A DNA stretch of 64,000 bases, from the NCBI RefSeq assembly GCF_008831285.2, contig NC_045139.1, positions 13,188,354 to 13,252,353 on the forward strand, written 5' to 3'. Each line of letters opens with the position of its first letter. Within the stretch, counting starts at the first letter, position 1. Positions 24,497 to 40,989 of the stretch are shown in pieces. Below the pieces are notes generated by a model that saw only the letters and a program-made list of their open reading frames with translations, searched no databases and had not been told where the DNA came from. The DNA is from Nymphaea colorata (Eukaryota; Streptophyta; Magnoliopsida; Nymphaeales; Nymphaeaceae). The position numbers and the translations under genes were made by a program.

Positions 24497-27400
24497 TCAG
24501 TTCGTACCCCTACCATTTTGTGGATACGTTGCTCATGCTGAAGAGCAGGGTTAACGCTGCTGCAGAATACTTGTGTTGAACCCCTTAAATCAATAATTTT
24601 GTTGATCTTTTCTTTAGATTTACTTCACATCCGGAAATCGTAAAAAACCATTAGAACAAATTGTTCGATCACATGAAAGCGCATAAAACATTTCATAATG
24701 TTTCATCACCAATTGCCTCCCCTGTTTGTGGGAAAGTTGGAGAGCTCTTTGTATATGGAAGAATGCATCCGTCAAGAGGAAGGCAAACTGGAGGAGAATG
24801 TTCTTCAGCGCTAGTTTACTGCAAGATGCAGGACTGCTTTCTCAGATGAATGAGCTTTGTTGCTTCTTGTCATTTGTGAGATAGGAACCCACTGCCCGCC
24901 GTAGTTTCTTCCCATCTACGCGGATGGATGGGGGAGGAGGGACGCTTGAGCTTTATCTCTTAAAAATAAAGGGTCGTTTTCATCGACAGGTCAGTTTTTC
25001 ATCATTATTAAAGAAGAGCAGCGGAACTATTTTTTCGCGTTTTCTTAGTAAGAATCACGTTTTTCGTTAAAACTGTCAAGCAAAGGATGCAGATTTTGTT
25101 AACTTGGAAGTCTTGTTAGGAAAATCACAAAAAGTGGAAGCAAATGGACTATATATAAAAAAAAAAAGGTTGTTAGATGATTTGTTGTTTTGTTCCATTT
25201 ATTTGTTTTTCATACCAACCAGTTTGAGTCACAGCATCTTTGACCTCCTTCAACTTGAAGAGCCCCAACCCCTTGCGAGGTGGCCAGAGGCCTTGTCCTA
25301 GAATTATTAGACCGGTAATTATACAGAAGATAAGAAATACAGTTTGCTACAAGGAAACAGAGGAATACTACAACAGGCAACAACACTACCACAAGAAAAA
25401 AAAAAAAAGTCTTGATCTGATGCCTTACCTTTAATGATGAACGCATTATCAAGTGAATCATTAGGAAAAAAAAAAAAAAGAGAGAGTAGCTGTAGAACTT
25501 GATTTTGTGACTTGATCGGTAGAAAATTGATATAAAGATCAAAAGTCCCAGGCTGCACAAGACATAGCACTCTACTGTAACAGGTTAATACGGTATATCT
25601 AATATAGTACTTGAGAGTGAAAAACAGGAAAAACGAAAAACAGAAAGAAGGCTTCATCTTAGGAGTCTACCTCACAGCTTGTTGATAAAGGGGAGTACCA
25701 TTACTTTAAAAAAAAAGTGTAGGACATTGAAGAGCAGTGTTAAATAAACGAAAAATAGGAAACGACGATGATTTATGTGGATTAAGATGAAAAACTGTTG
25801 AACAGAAAAAAAGGAGTGCAATATTATGATGGAAAACAACAAGAGCATAATGAAATCCATCAGAAGTCAAAAGGAGGAAAAGGAAAATGTGAAGGTTGAT
25901 TTCTTCAACCAGTTATGCATTCATAACCGTTGTCGTGGTTTTCATTATGTTTTTAACCTCTTTTTTTTTGAACTTCTGTTGTACATTTATCTGAATTTCC
26001 ATTTTGTCAATACAAATTTATGCATTATCAAGATATCAATTTTTTATTTCTTCGCAACTAGGAATTACCTAGTTATCCTCCAAAAATAGTGAACTAAAAT
26101 ATGTGTATTCTAATCTTAAGGGCATTAGAAGATAGATGGAAACGCCAATGCATTAGAAAACATAGACGATTTGGAAGATACATGTCTTCATAAATCTCAA
26201 CAGCATCCAGAGGACTGAACTAAAACCAACTCTCATGCATAGATTTGAGAATAAGGGACAAAGAATACAATGAGATGAGAATGTGCAGATAACATGGTCA
26301 CAAAGAGTCCAATATGACACTAGATGTGAGAAACAAAACAGCTGAAAAATGTTTACCTCGATTCAGAAACAAGGAAACAATTAAAACTCTAGCAAAAATG
26401 CTATTAAATTGATATTAAATAGAAACTTCTAATACATGATGCTAGGACATGATAACAAAGTAATACAAGAACCTGGTCATGCCATTTCCAATTTTAGGTG
26501 CATAGAATCATCCATGTTCCCAATTGTTTTCATGAGCACATAAACATGCACTAGAGTCTACAAGAGCTTCCTCACAATTTATAATAAATATTTAAAAGAT
26601 GAACTTTCCAAAATTTATAATGTAAGCCATGTAAATACAAAATGAAAATTTGAGAAGAAAATTTCCAATATTTTATCAAAGACATGAAAGATTCACAAAG
26701 CATTTACATACATTTGAAAAAAATCTTTGAAATTTTGAAAAATTCCTACAAGAACCAGCAGTAAAAATTTACATTTTATCGAGAAACATTCAAAAAAAAA
26801 AAAGAAATTAAGCAAAATTCTACAAAAGATTAAGAGGCCAAATGCTTTGGGAAAAAAAATATACAAATTTTCATCCAAGATACGAGACTTATTATTATAC
26901 AGCATACGCGAGAATGAGATGTAGTAATGTGCGGCCCCTCTCTTTCTCAGTTTTGCTCGCAAGAGATGTGGCGGGTGGAGCTTTAGATCCCACTGGTTGT
27001 TTGGATAAAACCTTCCTGATTCAGAATTTAGCAAGCTAGACAGCCCCAAGCCTAGTTTAAATAAATACCAATCATAAGAAAAGAAGGGGGAGGACCAACT
27101 TGACACTCGATTCTTGCAAGCGACATAAAGTAATAACAACATAAAATTTTGCAAGAGGCGAGGGAATGGGAAAGAAGCATGCATATAATGCATGTATGTA
27201 TGTATGTATTAAGGAAAGGATGAGAAAGATAGGGAGAGGGAGACTGTTCAACGTTTGAACATTAAGCTAAGCAGAGTTGGGGCTCAAGTCACCAAAGCAA
27301 TTGTAGCCAGCCAGGCTTTTACTCAGTCAGTGGTGGGGTGCCTCCACGGCGAGCGAGACAAGTTGAAGCGTCGACCATGTCAACCCACTTCTTCATTACT

Positions 27401-28173
27401 TAATAATTTAATTGACTTGCTCCAAGCTCTAAGTTTGATGAATTCCACTGTTTCTCCTACTTGTCTCTTTATTTATTTATTTCTTTCTTTCTTCCCCGAC
27501 CACCTGCCTTCTTCCCACGCTCTTCCGTCTCACCCCAATCAATCAATCGGTACTACTGCAACTGCAACTCGACTTGTTTCCGCTGCCATGGCCATGGGCG
27601 GAAGCCAACGCGTCCCTTCTATTTTCAGGCCCCACATTTTTACAGAAACTCTTTAACTACCTCCTATCATATTTTAAATAATACCCTTTCCTTTTAAAAC
27701 CATAACCCAAGGAGGGTTCCCCTCCCCTTTCCCATTAAATTAACCGAACCCGAATCCTTCTACCTCTTCCATTACTCCCAAAACCCGTTCCCTTCCCCCC
27801 CACCTCCTCTTCTCTCTTCCCTCTCCTTTCTTCTCCCTTTCTTTCCACACTTCTTGGGCTTAAACTCCCACTCCCCTCTTTCCTTCCCTTCCCTGCTTCT
27901 TTTCCCCTTTAATTTTTCTCATACCCTTTTATTTTGTTTTCATCTTCTAAGTTACCTCTCCACTACTTGGAATCGCTTTTTTTTTTTTCCCAATTAGTCT
28001 TAATTATTTCCTTAATTAGATTGGATCTGGGCTTTTCATCTTCAAGTCGTCGTCCTTTCCTCTCTGTCCCCTCCTCCATTTGTCGAAACAGAACCCGATT
28101 TATTGACAAAGAATACAGGCGAGTTTCCATCTTTCTTTGAATACGCGAAAAAAATCGTCTGTGGAGACGTCTT
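24497..28173. other. Intergenic, no gene recognised
   Basis: AT-rich sequence with several A runs (for example 25,390-25,410 and 25,463-25,480), a short TGTA repeat near 27,190-27,208, and a strongly pyrimidine-rich block at about 27,700-27,990 that probably belongs to the promoter or leader of the kinase gene. Reading frames here are short and biased by homopolymers. Confidence 0.6.
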
Positions 28174-28371
28174 ATGTACGGTCGATTCGTGTGGTCTTGA
28201 ACCCAATGTCGTCCGACTTGCTTGAAGATTAGGAAATCCATACCTACATTTTCAGGCGGATGAAAGACGGATCTGAGGGGAGGAGTTTCATTCTCCTCCC
28301 TCCTTGCACTCCGTAAAGGAAGAAATTCGATGTCAGATCGAGGTTACCGGGAACTCAGAGTCGGAATTTGA
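28174..28371 (+). promoter_or_regulatory. Cluster of four short upstream ORFs before the kinase start
   Basis: Complete ATG-to-stop frames of 8, 8, 18 and 13 codons lie at 28,174-28,200, 28,206-28,232, 28,260-28,316 and 28,330-28,371, the last ending 12 bases before the kinase ATG. If the leader covers them, they would lower or gate translation. A possible leader-intron acceptor (TTTTCAG at about 28,255) could remove the first two. The transcript start is not known. Confidence 0.4.
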
Positions 28372-28383
28372 AGGTGCTTTTGA

Positions 28384-31943
<3,560 letters not shown>

Positions 31944-34900
31944 TTGTAACACTTGGTAACTTCTTTTCATCATTCGATTCGTTCTTGGAGAACCAGTGAC
32001 ATACAAGTTGTAAAAATCTTCCCAATTTGTGAGGTGGGATCGATCAATTGAGTATTGATGTTGGTAAAGCTCTAATTAGATCCATGCGAGCGGCCGTCTT
32101 GTATTTATTTGAAATTTCTGGTCGGGATAGAATTGAGATAGGTTTTTATTGTAGATACAGAATCTGATGTATAAAGCACATCAACTGTACCTTCTGGGTC
32201 ATTAAGTTGCCGAGGAACTCTTACCGCCGAGTTGCTTTGCTTTGTATTTCTAAAGATTGATACTCGAGCTTCTTTGTATTAGCTTTCCGTCGCTTCCTTA
32301 TTTTCATATCTTCAACAATAATTCAGCAGGTTGCATGTATAACAGCAAAACAAGGGTGCGCTTTCTTCTGCAGTGGTCTTTTGTTCTTTTTCCCCCTTTT
32401 AATTTCTATTGACATTTCTTTGATTTACTAACTCCTCAAGAGCCTTCCCAAGTACGAGGTAATGTTGTCACGTTTTGGTTCTACACAAAGAATCTGCTGG
32501 GCGTATCTAACTACGGACCTTGAGATCCCTAATACTGTTATTTCATGGGCCCTAGGACCCCAAGATCATCATACTTCAGATGCCATTACAGCAGATGCCT
32601 TCATTGCGTTCCGGACTTGTGATTTCTTATCAACTCGAACATCTTGCCGCTACCAGCTTAATGTTTCAACTATTTAAATCAGTGGTTGAACATTGTTGTC
32701 AACTGTAAAGTCAGTTACCCATGCTTTCTTCCTCCTCTGTTTTTTGATGGACGCTGGCTTCGTTGCATGGTCAGTCGAAACTCTTTACTTACGGGGGAAG
32801 GAAGTAACAAATGTATATTGCAAAGAATTTCCAAGCACCTATCTGTCAAAAAATTGGCTAAGCCAAAGCAAGTCCTGCCTAATGACCTAACTAGCCTTCT
32901 TATGGGGTGCGAGTGACCGGAAAATTGGCCTATATCCCGAAAACTTAAAGGATTAAAAACTGAAAAAGTAAGCTTTCCAGCTAGACACTGGCTGGGAATT
33001 TTGTTGGCCGTGGACACCTTATGGAGGTGACTAACCCATTCCCCGATCGGTGGATGGCCGAGAACCTCACTGAAAATTTGAAAGAAAAAAAAAAAGGGAA
33101 AGAAACAAAGAAGCAAATCATGGACAATTTGCCCCAGCCCTTCCCGATCAATAGCTGGTTCCATAAAATCCGGCTAGTTAGATACGAGACCAACCGTTTC
33201 CGGCCAAGAATCGTTGGACCCAAAGTGAGTTTCCTATTGTGAGAGAGGGGAATGAGCCCATTTTCCAATAGTTGGCAGCGTAGCGATTCATGGTTCTTTG
33301 GTAACAGGGTCTCGAATTTTAGAAACGTCATGTCTTCATGGTCAATTAGTACTCTTGCCCCAACCATGCTTGTTAATGAAGGTTTCAGCAACTCACCTTG
33401 GAGCTTCAAGTACAGGAAATACACGTAAGTTAAGAGGTTCTTTCTTATTGGCGACACTTCCCCAACCCCCAGCACCAAAGGAAATGTGGAACTCCGCCAA
33501 TGATCCCACCCATACTTGGTGGGACCCGCCGTCACATACTAATGGAGGAGAGAGCAATTGGCTACTGCACTGGAGCAGCTTCGCTACGCCAAGTGCTTCA
33601 GGAAGATTAAGATACCATTATTTATCCTCTTAATGAAGTAGGCAATGCATCTAATCCCAGCAACACCTTGATTCTAGAATGAAGAAATTGCGGTAGTTAA
33701 AATTCAACTTCTGCAGCTGGAAAAGGTTGAGAATGGGGTATATTTGAAGCCAACAAATAACAATCTTGTTGGTTTGGAGGCAGCAGATGTTCAATAATCC
33801 GGCTTGGATTCATAGGTAAGAGAGCCTAACTTGTCTATCGGTTGTCTTCGCCCAACCCTTCTAACCCCCATTGTCAAGCCAGCACTTATTTCGAGTTAAC
33901 GAGGGAGTTACTGATCGAATCACTTGCTGAGTCTCAGATGCTAATGCAATGCTTTGCTATGCCGTAATCTGTCAAAGACAGGATTAAGATGTGCTCCACA
34001 GACAGAAGAAGTTGTGTTGGTTGAAGGAAGGAAACATCGGTTGGAGATCAAACTGTCCCAAGGTTGATTCATATCATCCTTAAGCTGGGTCGTGCTAATC
34101 TTGTTTGTACCGTTTTAATCTTGTCTGACCTTGTTTCCACTTTCGTAATCTTATAAGAGGGGGTCGTGTTTTTTCAAAACACGGCCCAGAAGTTTTAACC
34201 GGACAAACGTGTTCTTCAAAACTCAGGCATCCACTCTTCAATTAGTTTGCTTCGCAAACAAGACTAAAGCGGAACATTAAGCAATCCATGGTTTCAAAAT
34301 TTTATGAGTTACAAAAGCTTCTGTAGGACAGAGCGGCGCGGCGTTACTTGAAAAATTGAAAACTCTGACCACAAGGGACGGTCGATTCACCTTGCGGGAA
34401 GAAGCAGGAAGGAATAGTTTTTTAACTTTTAACCGGAGTGGCCGTGGTGGTGCAGGCTAGTTCCAATTGTATACTTCATCCTTCCAAAGAGAAGGAAAGA
34501 GTGAAGATGTTTATAGAAAACGGTGAGAAAATTTTAAAATGGTCCCGAACCAGTCCAGAAGACGGCTGTGTTCATGGGAGCTGTGCCATGAGAATGATGT
34601 CCTGCCCTTTCAAGTAATGAGGGCCTATTCCTGGCAAGGTTAGAGAAGGTCTGCATTGAAATTTTTTACTTGTTCTATTCTATCCCATGGGAATAATCAC
34701 AACCCAACGTCGTCGTCGTCGTCGTCGTCCAATTGAAATCTTCATGCTGATCGCCCCCCGGCTGGGCGGGCAACTCAGCGGGCCGTTTTGCTAAAAATCA
34801 AAGTGGTGTCTTTCTGGCGCCAGCGGGCTTTTATGCATGCATGTGAAAAAGTCGGCACATCAAGGAACGGGAAAGGAAACGCGTGACGCCCACCCGCCTT

Positions 34901-35777
34901 CTTTTAAAGAAGAAACCAACCAACACAATAGACACACCAAATTCATGACATTTACCACTAACCGCTATCAGATTGACAACGCAGTCCTTTCAATCAAACT
35001 CGTCAGTAAAGCCACAAGGAACTTCTAACCTTCCAGCCTTCAAGTCGGTACATAAAGTTCAACTTACTTTCTTGAAAATTTTAACTGAGATAAGGGGTCA
35101 GGATAAAGATTCAGCCAGCCACCGAAGCATGTACAGATCAAGACACCACACGAGCGAACAAAAAGAGCAAGGCAAACGTCTCGGCGCAACCTCCAAACCA
35201 GAAAGCAGGACTGTTTCTGGTGAAAAGACATTAATTAACAATAGCAACAAACACAAAAGAATTTCTTTTTATTCACTTTTCTGTTTATTGTGGGCAGATG
35301 CGAAGACCACGTGAAGGCACACCTGGTCATCACCGCGTATAAATTCCCACCACCACAAACGGCAAATGGGAAATGCAGAAACTTGGTGCAAATGACAACC
35401 ACAAAGAACAAAAATTATATTTATATGTACTAGCTCACTTCTTCCTTTGACAGGCTAGGGAAAACCTTTTAAAATACCATCTGCCTCGAACCCATCCTCG
35501 ATGGCCACCACCAAAACAAAAATTTAAAAAGGAAGAAAATTGACGTTGAGAAATCAGCAGCTTCACCGACAACGATGCATCGGCCCCTCCCGGTTTAACC
35601 CAACAATTTACAGGTCGGATAGGAAGTAGCTGTAAAGCTGTAATCAGAGAGAGAGAGAGAGAGTGTGAGTCCAGCAGCCACAAGGGGATCATGAAGACGC
35701 TCCCTACCCGTGAACTCAAATTACGATATTCGGCTAAAAAGGCAACTGAGAAAAACGTAGAGAAAACTTTGCTCACC
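31944..35777. other. Intergenic between kinase and fasciclin-like gene
   Basis: Both neighbours end into this region (convergent genes). It holds a (CGT)n run at about 34,708-34,729 and a small perfect 8-base hairpin at 34,165-34,183. Reading frames of 150-184 codons on the minus strand at about 32,715-33,535 show no family I recognise. One plus-strand phrase, FLWGAS near 32,900, is LINE-like, but nothing around it supports that. Confidence 0.55.
35646..35663. repeat. (GA)n microsatellite
   Basis: About nine GA units downstream of the fasciclin-like gene stop codon. Confidence 0.9.
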
Positions 35778-38700
35778 TCATGTTCGTTGGCATGTAGAGA
35801 GGCGTGAATCTTGTCTGATCATAGATAGCACTTTGCACGTTAGCTCGACCAATTTCCCTGCACAGACGCCCCGAATAGGAAAAATGCATATTTTAATTAG
35901 ACCCACAAAATTCTGAGTGTGCTTGATGACAAAGTCAATGCTCCAATAGCACCATCAATAATTAATGCCCACTAATTAGTATCACACAATTTGTTTTCCT
36001 AATGGCAATAATATACGAGAAAATTGAAAGGAAAGAAACAAACATAACAAATAAGAAAAAAGCAGGCAAGGACCAATGCGTCTTAATTTCCACAACAACT
36101 AAAGGGGAGAAGATTACAAAAGATTCCCGCTCATTTTTAACATGTGCAGGAAACTTCACCGCAAATGGCACCCTTAATAGATAACTCAAAACCAATCTTT
36201 TGCCAATCAAAATAAAACGTGGAAGGCCAAATTCAGGACAGCGCGAGTCGCATTCAAGAGACATCTAGGGCAATCGCTGCAATCCCTTGCCAACCACCCA
36301 AACACAACCCCCACAAACCTCTCCCCCACCCTTTTCTTTCAAGTCCCCCGACATTTCTTCACTACAAAAATCATTCAAACACGGCCACTTAAGAGTCGTT
36401 TGGCAATGGGAATCTGAACAAAAAAATTAACGCATATTTATGAAACACTACGTTACAGTGCCCCATAAACCTGCGCCAATTTTAGGGCAGATACACGAGA
36501 GTAAATGTTACTGTTCTCATTGCCAAGTAACCCTTTAATTACTGCAAATAATATGTCCAATTAAATGAATCCAAAACATCCTGACAGTCCAAAATGAAAC
36601 ACATCAAATAAGGAAAAGGGATGCCTGTTACAAGGAAGACCCTGCGGCAGACAACTAATGCAGAATCACAGTTCCCAACTCAGACACAGACTCTCCAAGG
36701 AGTCACGGAATCGAGCAAGAAAAGTAAAATAATCCTTAACGTGGAAGGTAGTCTTAGAACAATGGGAAGAACAAGAAAAGCATCAAATATAAGAGAGAGA
36801 GAGAGAGGGAGAATCCACCAATCATTTGGAAGCAACTCCTCACTCTCTGAAACCTCTATATGCTTAGGAAGGGCAGCAGGGCCACTACTATCAAAGATGA
36901 GGCCGACACAGTAAAATCAATGAGCGGAGCCGTAAAAGATGACAAGGTGTTGTAGGCTCCATGAAGAACATGAAAACGAGAAGCGAACTATGAGAAAGAT
37001 TAACCTCTCTCCTCACATAACTCCTGTCTTGGACAGCAATTGTTTAAGTCATCACTATTGTCTTTGATTATAAGACGAGAACACTTGGGTGACTTTAACT
37101 TATGAGACGCCAGCATGAAAGTCTTTCCTCCCTCCAAAACGAAATCAACTTTCTATCCCAACGGAACATCTAACTTACATTCTTAGATCAGTTTACCAGG
37201 ACATGTGAACAGGATGTTATAGATATTAAAATTTAAAAAGTCCTAGATTATGCAATTGCTTATCCTCACAAAATCCCAAATGCACAACACCTTCTAGGTG
37301 AAGATTTTATGTTTTGGACAGTGAAGGTGACGTCCAAAAGGCAAAACTGGTTTCATAAGTGCGCCGGATCTGTTCTCGAGATATGGGAGGGAGTGTAACT
37401 GTGTAAGAATAATCCCTTCCTTGAGTTCCTCCCCAGAAAACAGAAAACAAAAATAACTGAGAAAGAACAAAGCGAGAAAAACCCGAGAGCTGTCGTGATA
37501 GACGAACCGGCATCAGATGGACTCATCCTAATGTCCACCATTTTTCCTACCGCTGGGGTTTCCCCCAATCCTAATCCTTCATTCCACGATGGCTATTCTT
37601 AGGGGTGGTCAAGAGGTCAAAGTAACGGAGGATATACCGGATTCAGTTCGGGATGAGGCTGGAAAAATCCAAAACTCTCAACCCAGAAAAGAGTAGTTCT
37701 TCGCCGATTTCCATGGCGCGAAGGAGTTGAATTGCGTGTTTCCGACTACCACCAGTATAGATGAAAAGCATCATTCTTCAAGGAATCAACGCAAGAACAG
37801 TGGAGGAGAAAGGCCCCCCATTTTCACCCCCAACGCTACAGTAGATACTAAATCCACCGGTTTCCTGGCGAAACCCTCCGTAAGTTGGGAGTCACGGAAC
37901 CCAAAGAAACCACATTTGCCATCCCTACCTGGGCTGCGCCCAAATGCAGCATGAAACCTCTTCAAGCTACAGAAATCGCACTAACGGCATTAGATGTTTT
38001 CTGAGCTTTTCCTATTTGCTTACCGTATAAAATAGTTCCACCAAGAAGAAATCAAACATAGTGAATCATTCACATTGCAATCCACTTAGAAAAATGAAGA
38101 TGAAAACTCAAGAGTTTATTGTGGGAAGAGAGAAAAAAAGAAAGATGAATAAGAAGAGAAGGATGCACCTCTCCGGGCGGCGGCTGGGCCAGAGGCCGGG
38201 GACTTGGCGGTCTTGACGGTAGCAGGTGAGTGGGTGGTGGAGGAGCCCTTAGCATCGGACGGGAAAAGAACCTTGTCGACTCCCTGCACCGATATTCTCC
38301 CATCCACATAGATATCAGGGTCGATCAGGTAGGCCGCCCCGTCGCCGTGGCCGAATCGGACGGACCCGTCGGCCTCCTGAGCGGTGACCTTGTAGGGCAG
38401 CCTGAGCGTGTCGTACCGAACTTTTCCGAATCGCCTGACGGCGTTGTACATGCTCTCCTCCGTCTGGTACTCAGGGATGAAGTGATAGTATATGATCTGC
38501 TCCGGCGCGCCTGGCTCGCTCAGCTGCTCGGTGGTCAGCCGCGCCATTGCCTCGTCGTTAGGCGCGAGTACGGTCAGCACGTATCCCTCCGACACCAGCC
38601 GCCCCATCTCGGTGGCGAGAGAGGTCAGGTTCACGAGAATGTCAGCCAACTCGTTGAAACCCCCGTAATGCAGCAGGGTGTGGATGAAGTCCTTCACCTG

Positions 38701-39525
38701 CGACTCGCCATCGAACCAGCGGTGACCCGACGAGGGTCCAGGTGCCGGAGCCGGGGCAGATGCCGGTGCTGAACCCACCGCCTCGTAGATCGGAGTGGAA
38801 GGCGTGTACGGTGGTGGGGAATATCCGTACTGGTCCGGCTTCGCCGGCTTCTTCTTCAGCTTCATCGTGGACGTATCGACCTCCGGCGCGCCCTTTGGCA
38901 GAACGGCGGAGATTGCGGCGAGGTTCCGGCGACGGTTGAACGCGTCCTGAACGGATCGGGGCACGAGGAGACGCTCGATCCCGTGGATGACGCCGTCAGG
39001 TCTGATGATATCGTCGAGGTGGACAACCGTGGCGCTGTCGACCTTCTTGGTGCCGTCAGCACGGTGGGAGAGGCGGAGGTCGTCGCGGACGGCGAGGGAG
39101 AGGGTGCGGCGGGGGGAGAGGTCGTTGTGAGGCCAGTCGCCGGAGAGGATGCGCTGGGGGACGACGTGGAACATGAGGAGGGACTGGAGGGAATGGAGGT
39201 TGCCGGGCTCAAGAAGGAAGCGCCTGAATTCGGGGTCGAGGTCGCGCTCGAGCGCCTCATTTCGAGGGGCAAAAATGGTGACATTGTGCTTGCCCAGGGC
39301 CTCCTCCAGCGTCTGCAGGAGCAACGCCTTCTCCACAAGCTCCGCCAGCTCCGTGTAGCGAGAGTCCAGCAGCGCCACCAGGACCGAGTTCGAGTTTACG
39401 GGGGTCCCGCCGGCGGAAGTTGCGGTCGGCGGACTAGCGGCGGCCTCGAGGGCTGCATTGCCGAGAAGCAAGAGAAGGAGCGGCAATATCAAGAGTTTGA
39501 AGCCATAGACCTTCTCCGGATCCAT
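35778..39525 (-). CDS. Fasciclin-like arabinogalactan protein, FLA15-18 group
   Basis: Secreted cell-wall glycoprotein thought to act in adhesion or wall organisation. Exon 1 is 39525-38169 and exon 2 is 35857-35778, with a 2.3-kb intron; total 478 residues. Signal peptide about 1-30, first FAS1 domain about 45-190 (TIFAPRNEALE, HGIERLLVPRS), a Pro/Ala arabinogalactan-type stretch at about 251-266, second FAS1 domain about 275-425 (LTVLAPNDEAMA, YYHFIPEYQTEESMYN, VQGVDKVLFP). Exon 1 is open for 16 more codons past a GTGCAT donor, but splicing from RRG to GKLVELTCKVLSMIRQ with DSRLSTCQRT restores the basic, Cys-containing tail I recall from FLA17-like proteins, in phase. No GPI-anchor signal is seen, as expected for this group. 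Confidence 0.93.
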
Positions 39526-40989
39526 GGCCGTGAGATTGGTGGGTGGAGAACGGGAATATGATAGTGGTTGTCGGCAGGTGGAGGTGCCGTTCAGCGTTCC
39601 TCTCTTCTCTAGCTCAGCTCCAGGTGGAGGTGCTGTTCAGCGATTCATCTCTTCTCTCTCTTCGCCGCCTCTGTTCCTCCCAAACCGGGTTCTTTTCTTC
39701 TCTGCTCTGCTCTGCTCTTTCTCTTCTCTTCTCTTCTCTTCTCTTCCCTACTGGTGTTGTGTTCTGCGGCGCCTCTCTCTGCGGATTGGTTGTGGGAAGC
39801 CGCGGAGCTGAAGCAGATAATAAATTGGGATTTGTTGAGGGCAGAGTCAAGTCCGAAGGCCACGTGGCAGATCCGGGGAGAAATTATGGAGTACAGGCTG
39901 GCTGGCTGGCTGGCCGGCAGAGGGCCGCTGATCACGATTCTGCTTGCTGGACTGAACTTGAGACGGAGCCGAAGAACCGATCCGGAACCGCTTTAACTTT
40001 GATCCAACAAGATTCAAACTTTGTTCAAACTCGCATTTGATGGAAAATGTTTATATCATACTCGCATTTGCAGATGGAAATTGAATTAAATATGTATGTC
40101 CACAGGCAGGCACACCGGTTTGCTTTGCTCTCTCGTTAACAGCAACAGCTCATCAGCGGCGGGTCCCCCATCCATTCCAATAGAAGAAACTCACCCTGAT
40201 GTGGCCATGCAAGATGATTTGGTCTGTAAAACCAGCAACTTGGATCTGCTGTCACATCTCTTCTCGCCGCACCGCCAAGCATCCTCAGCTTTTGACAATA
40301 AATACTCAAACATCATCATCCACGATTAAACTCCTAATCAGAGCCCCTAGCCAAGAAATAGAGATAAAAAAATAAGCACCCAAGAGGAAGACCACTGTGA
40401 GTGAGAGGCGATAATAAAGCAAGCGCCTATGTGCTATTACTAAACCAGGGAATCTCATTGAGACATAGTTACCAGACCAATATGTGATCAAGTTTAGCAG
40501 CAATTAACAAAACGGGGAAAGAAAGGTTTTAATGTGAGACTACTGGAACACCATTTTCGAGTCGCCCGCCATGTTGATTCTGAGTTTAATTTTTATTGTA
40601 TTGATACTTGCTTTTAATGCATTTCTTGCAGATAATGCAAGAATGGTTACCTCTTGGGAAAGAAAGGTTTCCATGCCACAAGATCAAAAGGAAAAAGTTT
40701 CTGCTATTTATAAATAAACAGAAAGGGTGAGACGTGTCAGAGTACTCTACTTAATAGATCTGGAGATAGATATTTTATGTGGTGATGTCCGTAAGCGCTG
40801 CCGCTCTTTCGTGAGTATAAATTGATTTCCAACTTCATGAATGGGTGGTAGCATTCAAGTCATATAGAAAGGGTACGTAACAGAGGAGAGGCATAAAAGA
40901 TGCCAAAATTACACGAGTTGAGAATATCTTGCCTTGTAGCATTACCTCATCAGTTCAACAAAAATTTTTGAGTAAGAATGGAAGGCATA
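39526..40989. other. Fasciclin-like gene promoter side, no gene seen
   Basis: Contains the pyrimidine repeat above and a short GGCTG repeat near 39,898-39,912. Beyond about 40,050 the sequence is plain intergenic DNA with no supported coding frame. Confidence 0.6.
39705..39747. repeat. (CTCTT)n/(CTCTG)n repeat upstream of the fasciclin-like gene
   Basis: Five-base units CTCTG then CTCTT repeat across about 40 bases, roughly 180-220 bases before the start codon; on the gene strand they read as GA-rich repeats. They could be promoter or leader sequence. Confidence 0.85.

Noticed and set aside
26693-27193. 166-codon Phe/Leu-rich minus-strand frame
   Set aside because: Comes from AT-rich homopolymer sequence; no family features.
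32715-33535. 149- and 184-codon minus-strand frames
   Set aside because: No recognisable domain, overlapping frames on the other strand, and no splice or start context. A LINE-like phrase near 32,900 stands alone.
38116-38168. Stop at 38,116 as the true end of the fasciclin-like protein
   Set aside because: The 16 residues before it are unlike the family, while splicing at 38,169 gives the conserved tail.
38230-39561. Long frames opposite the fasciclin-like gene (180 and 192 codons)
   Set aside because: Shadows of a GC-rich coding exon; the sense strand has a clear family match.
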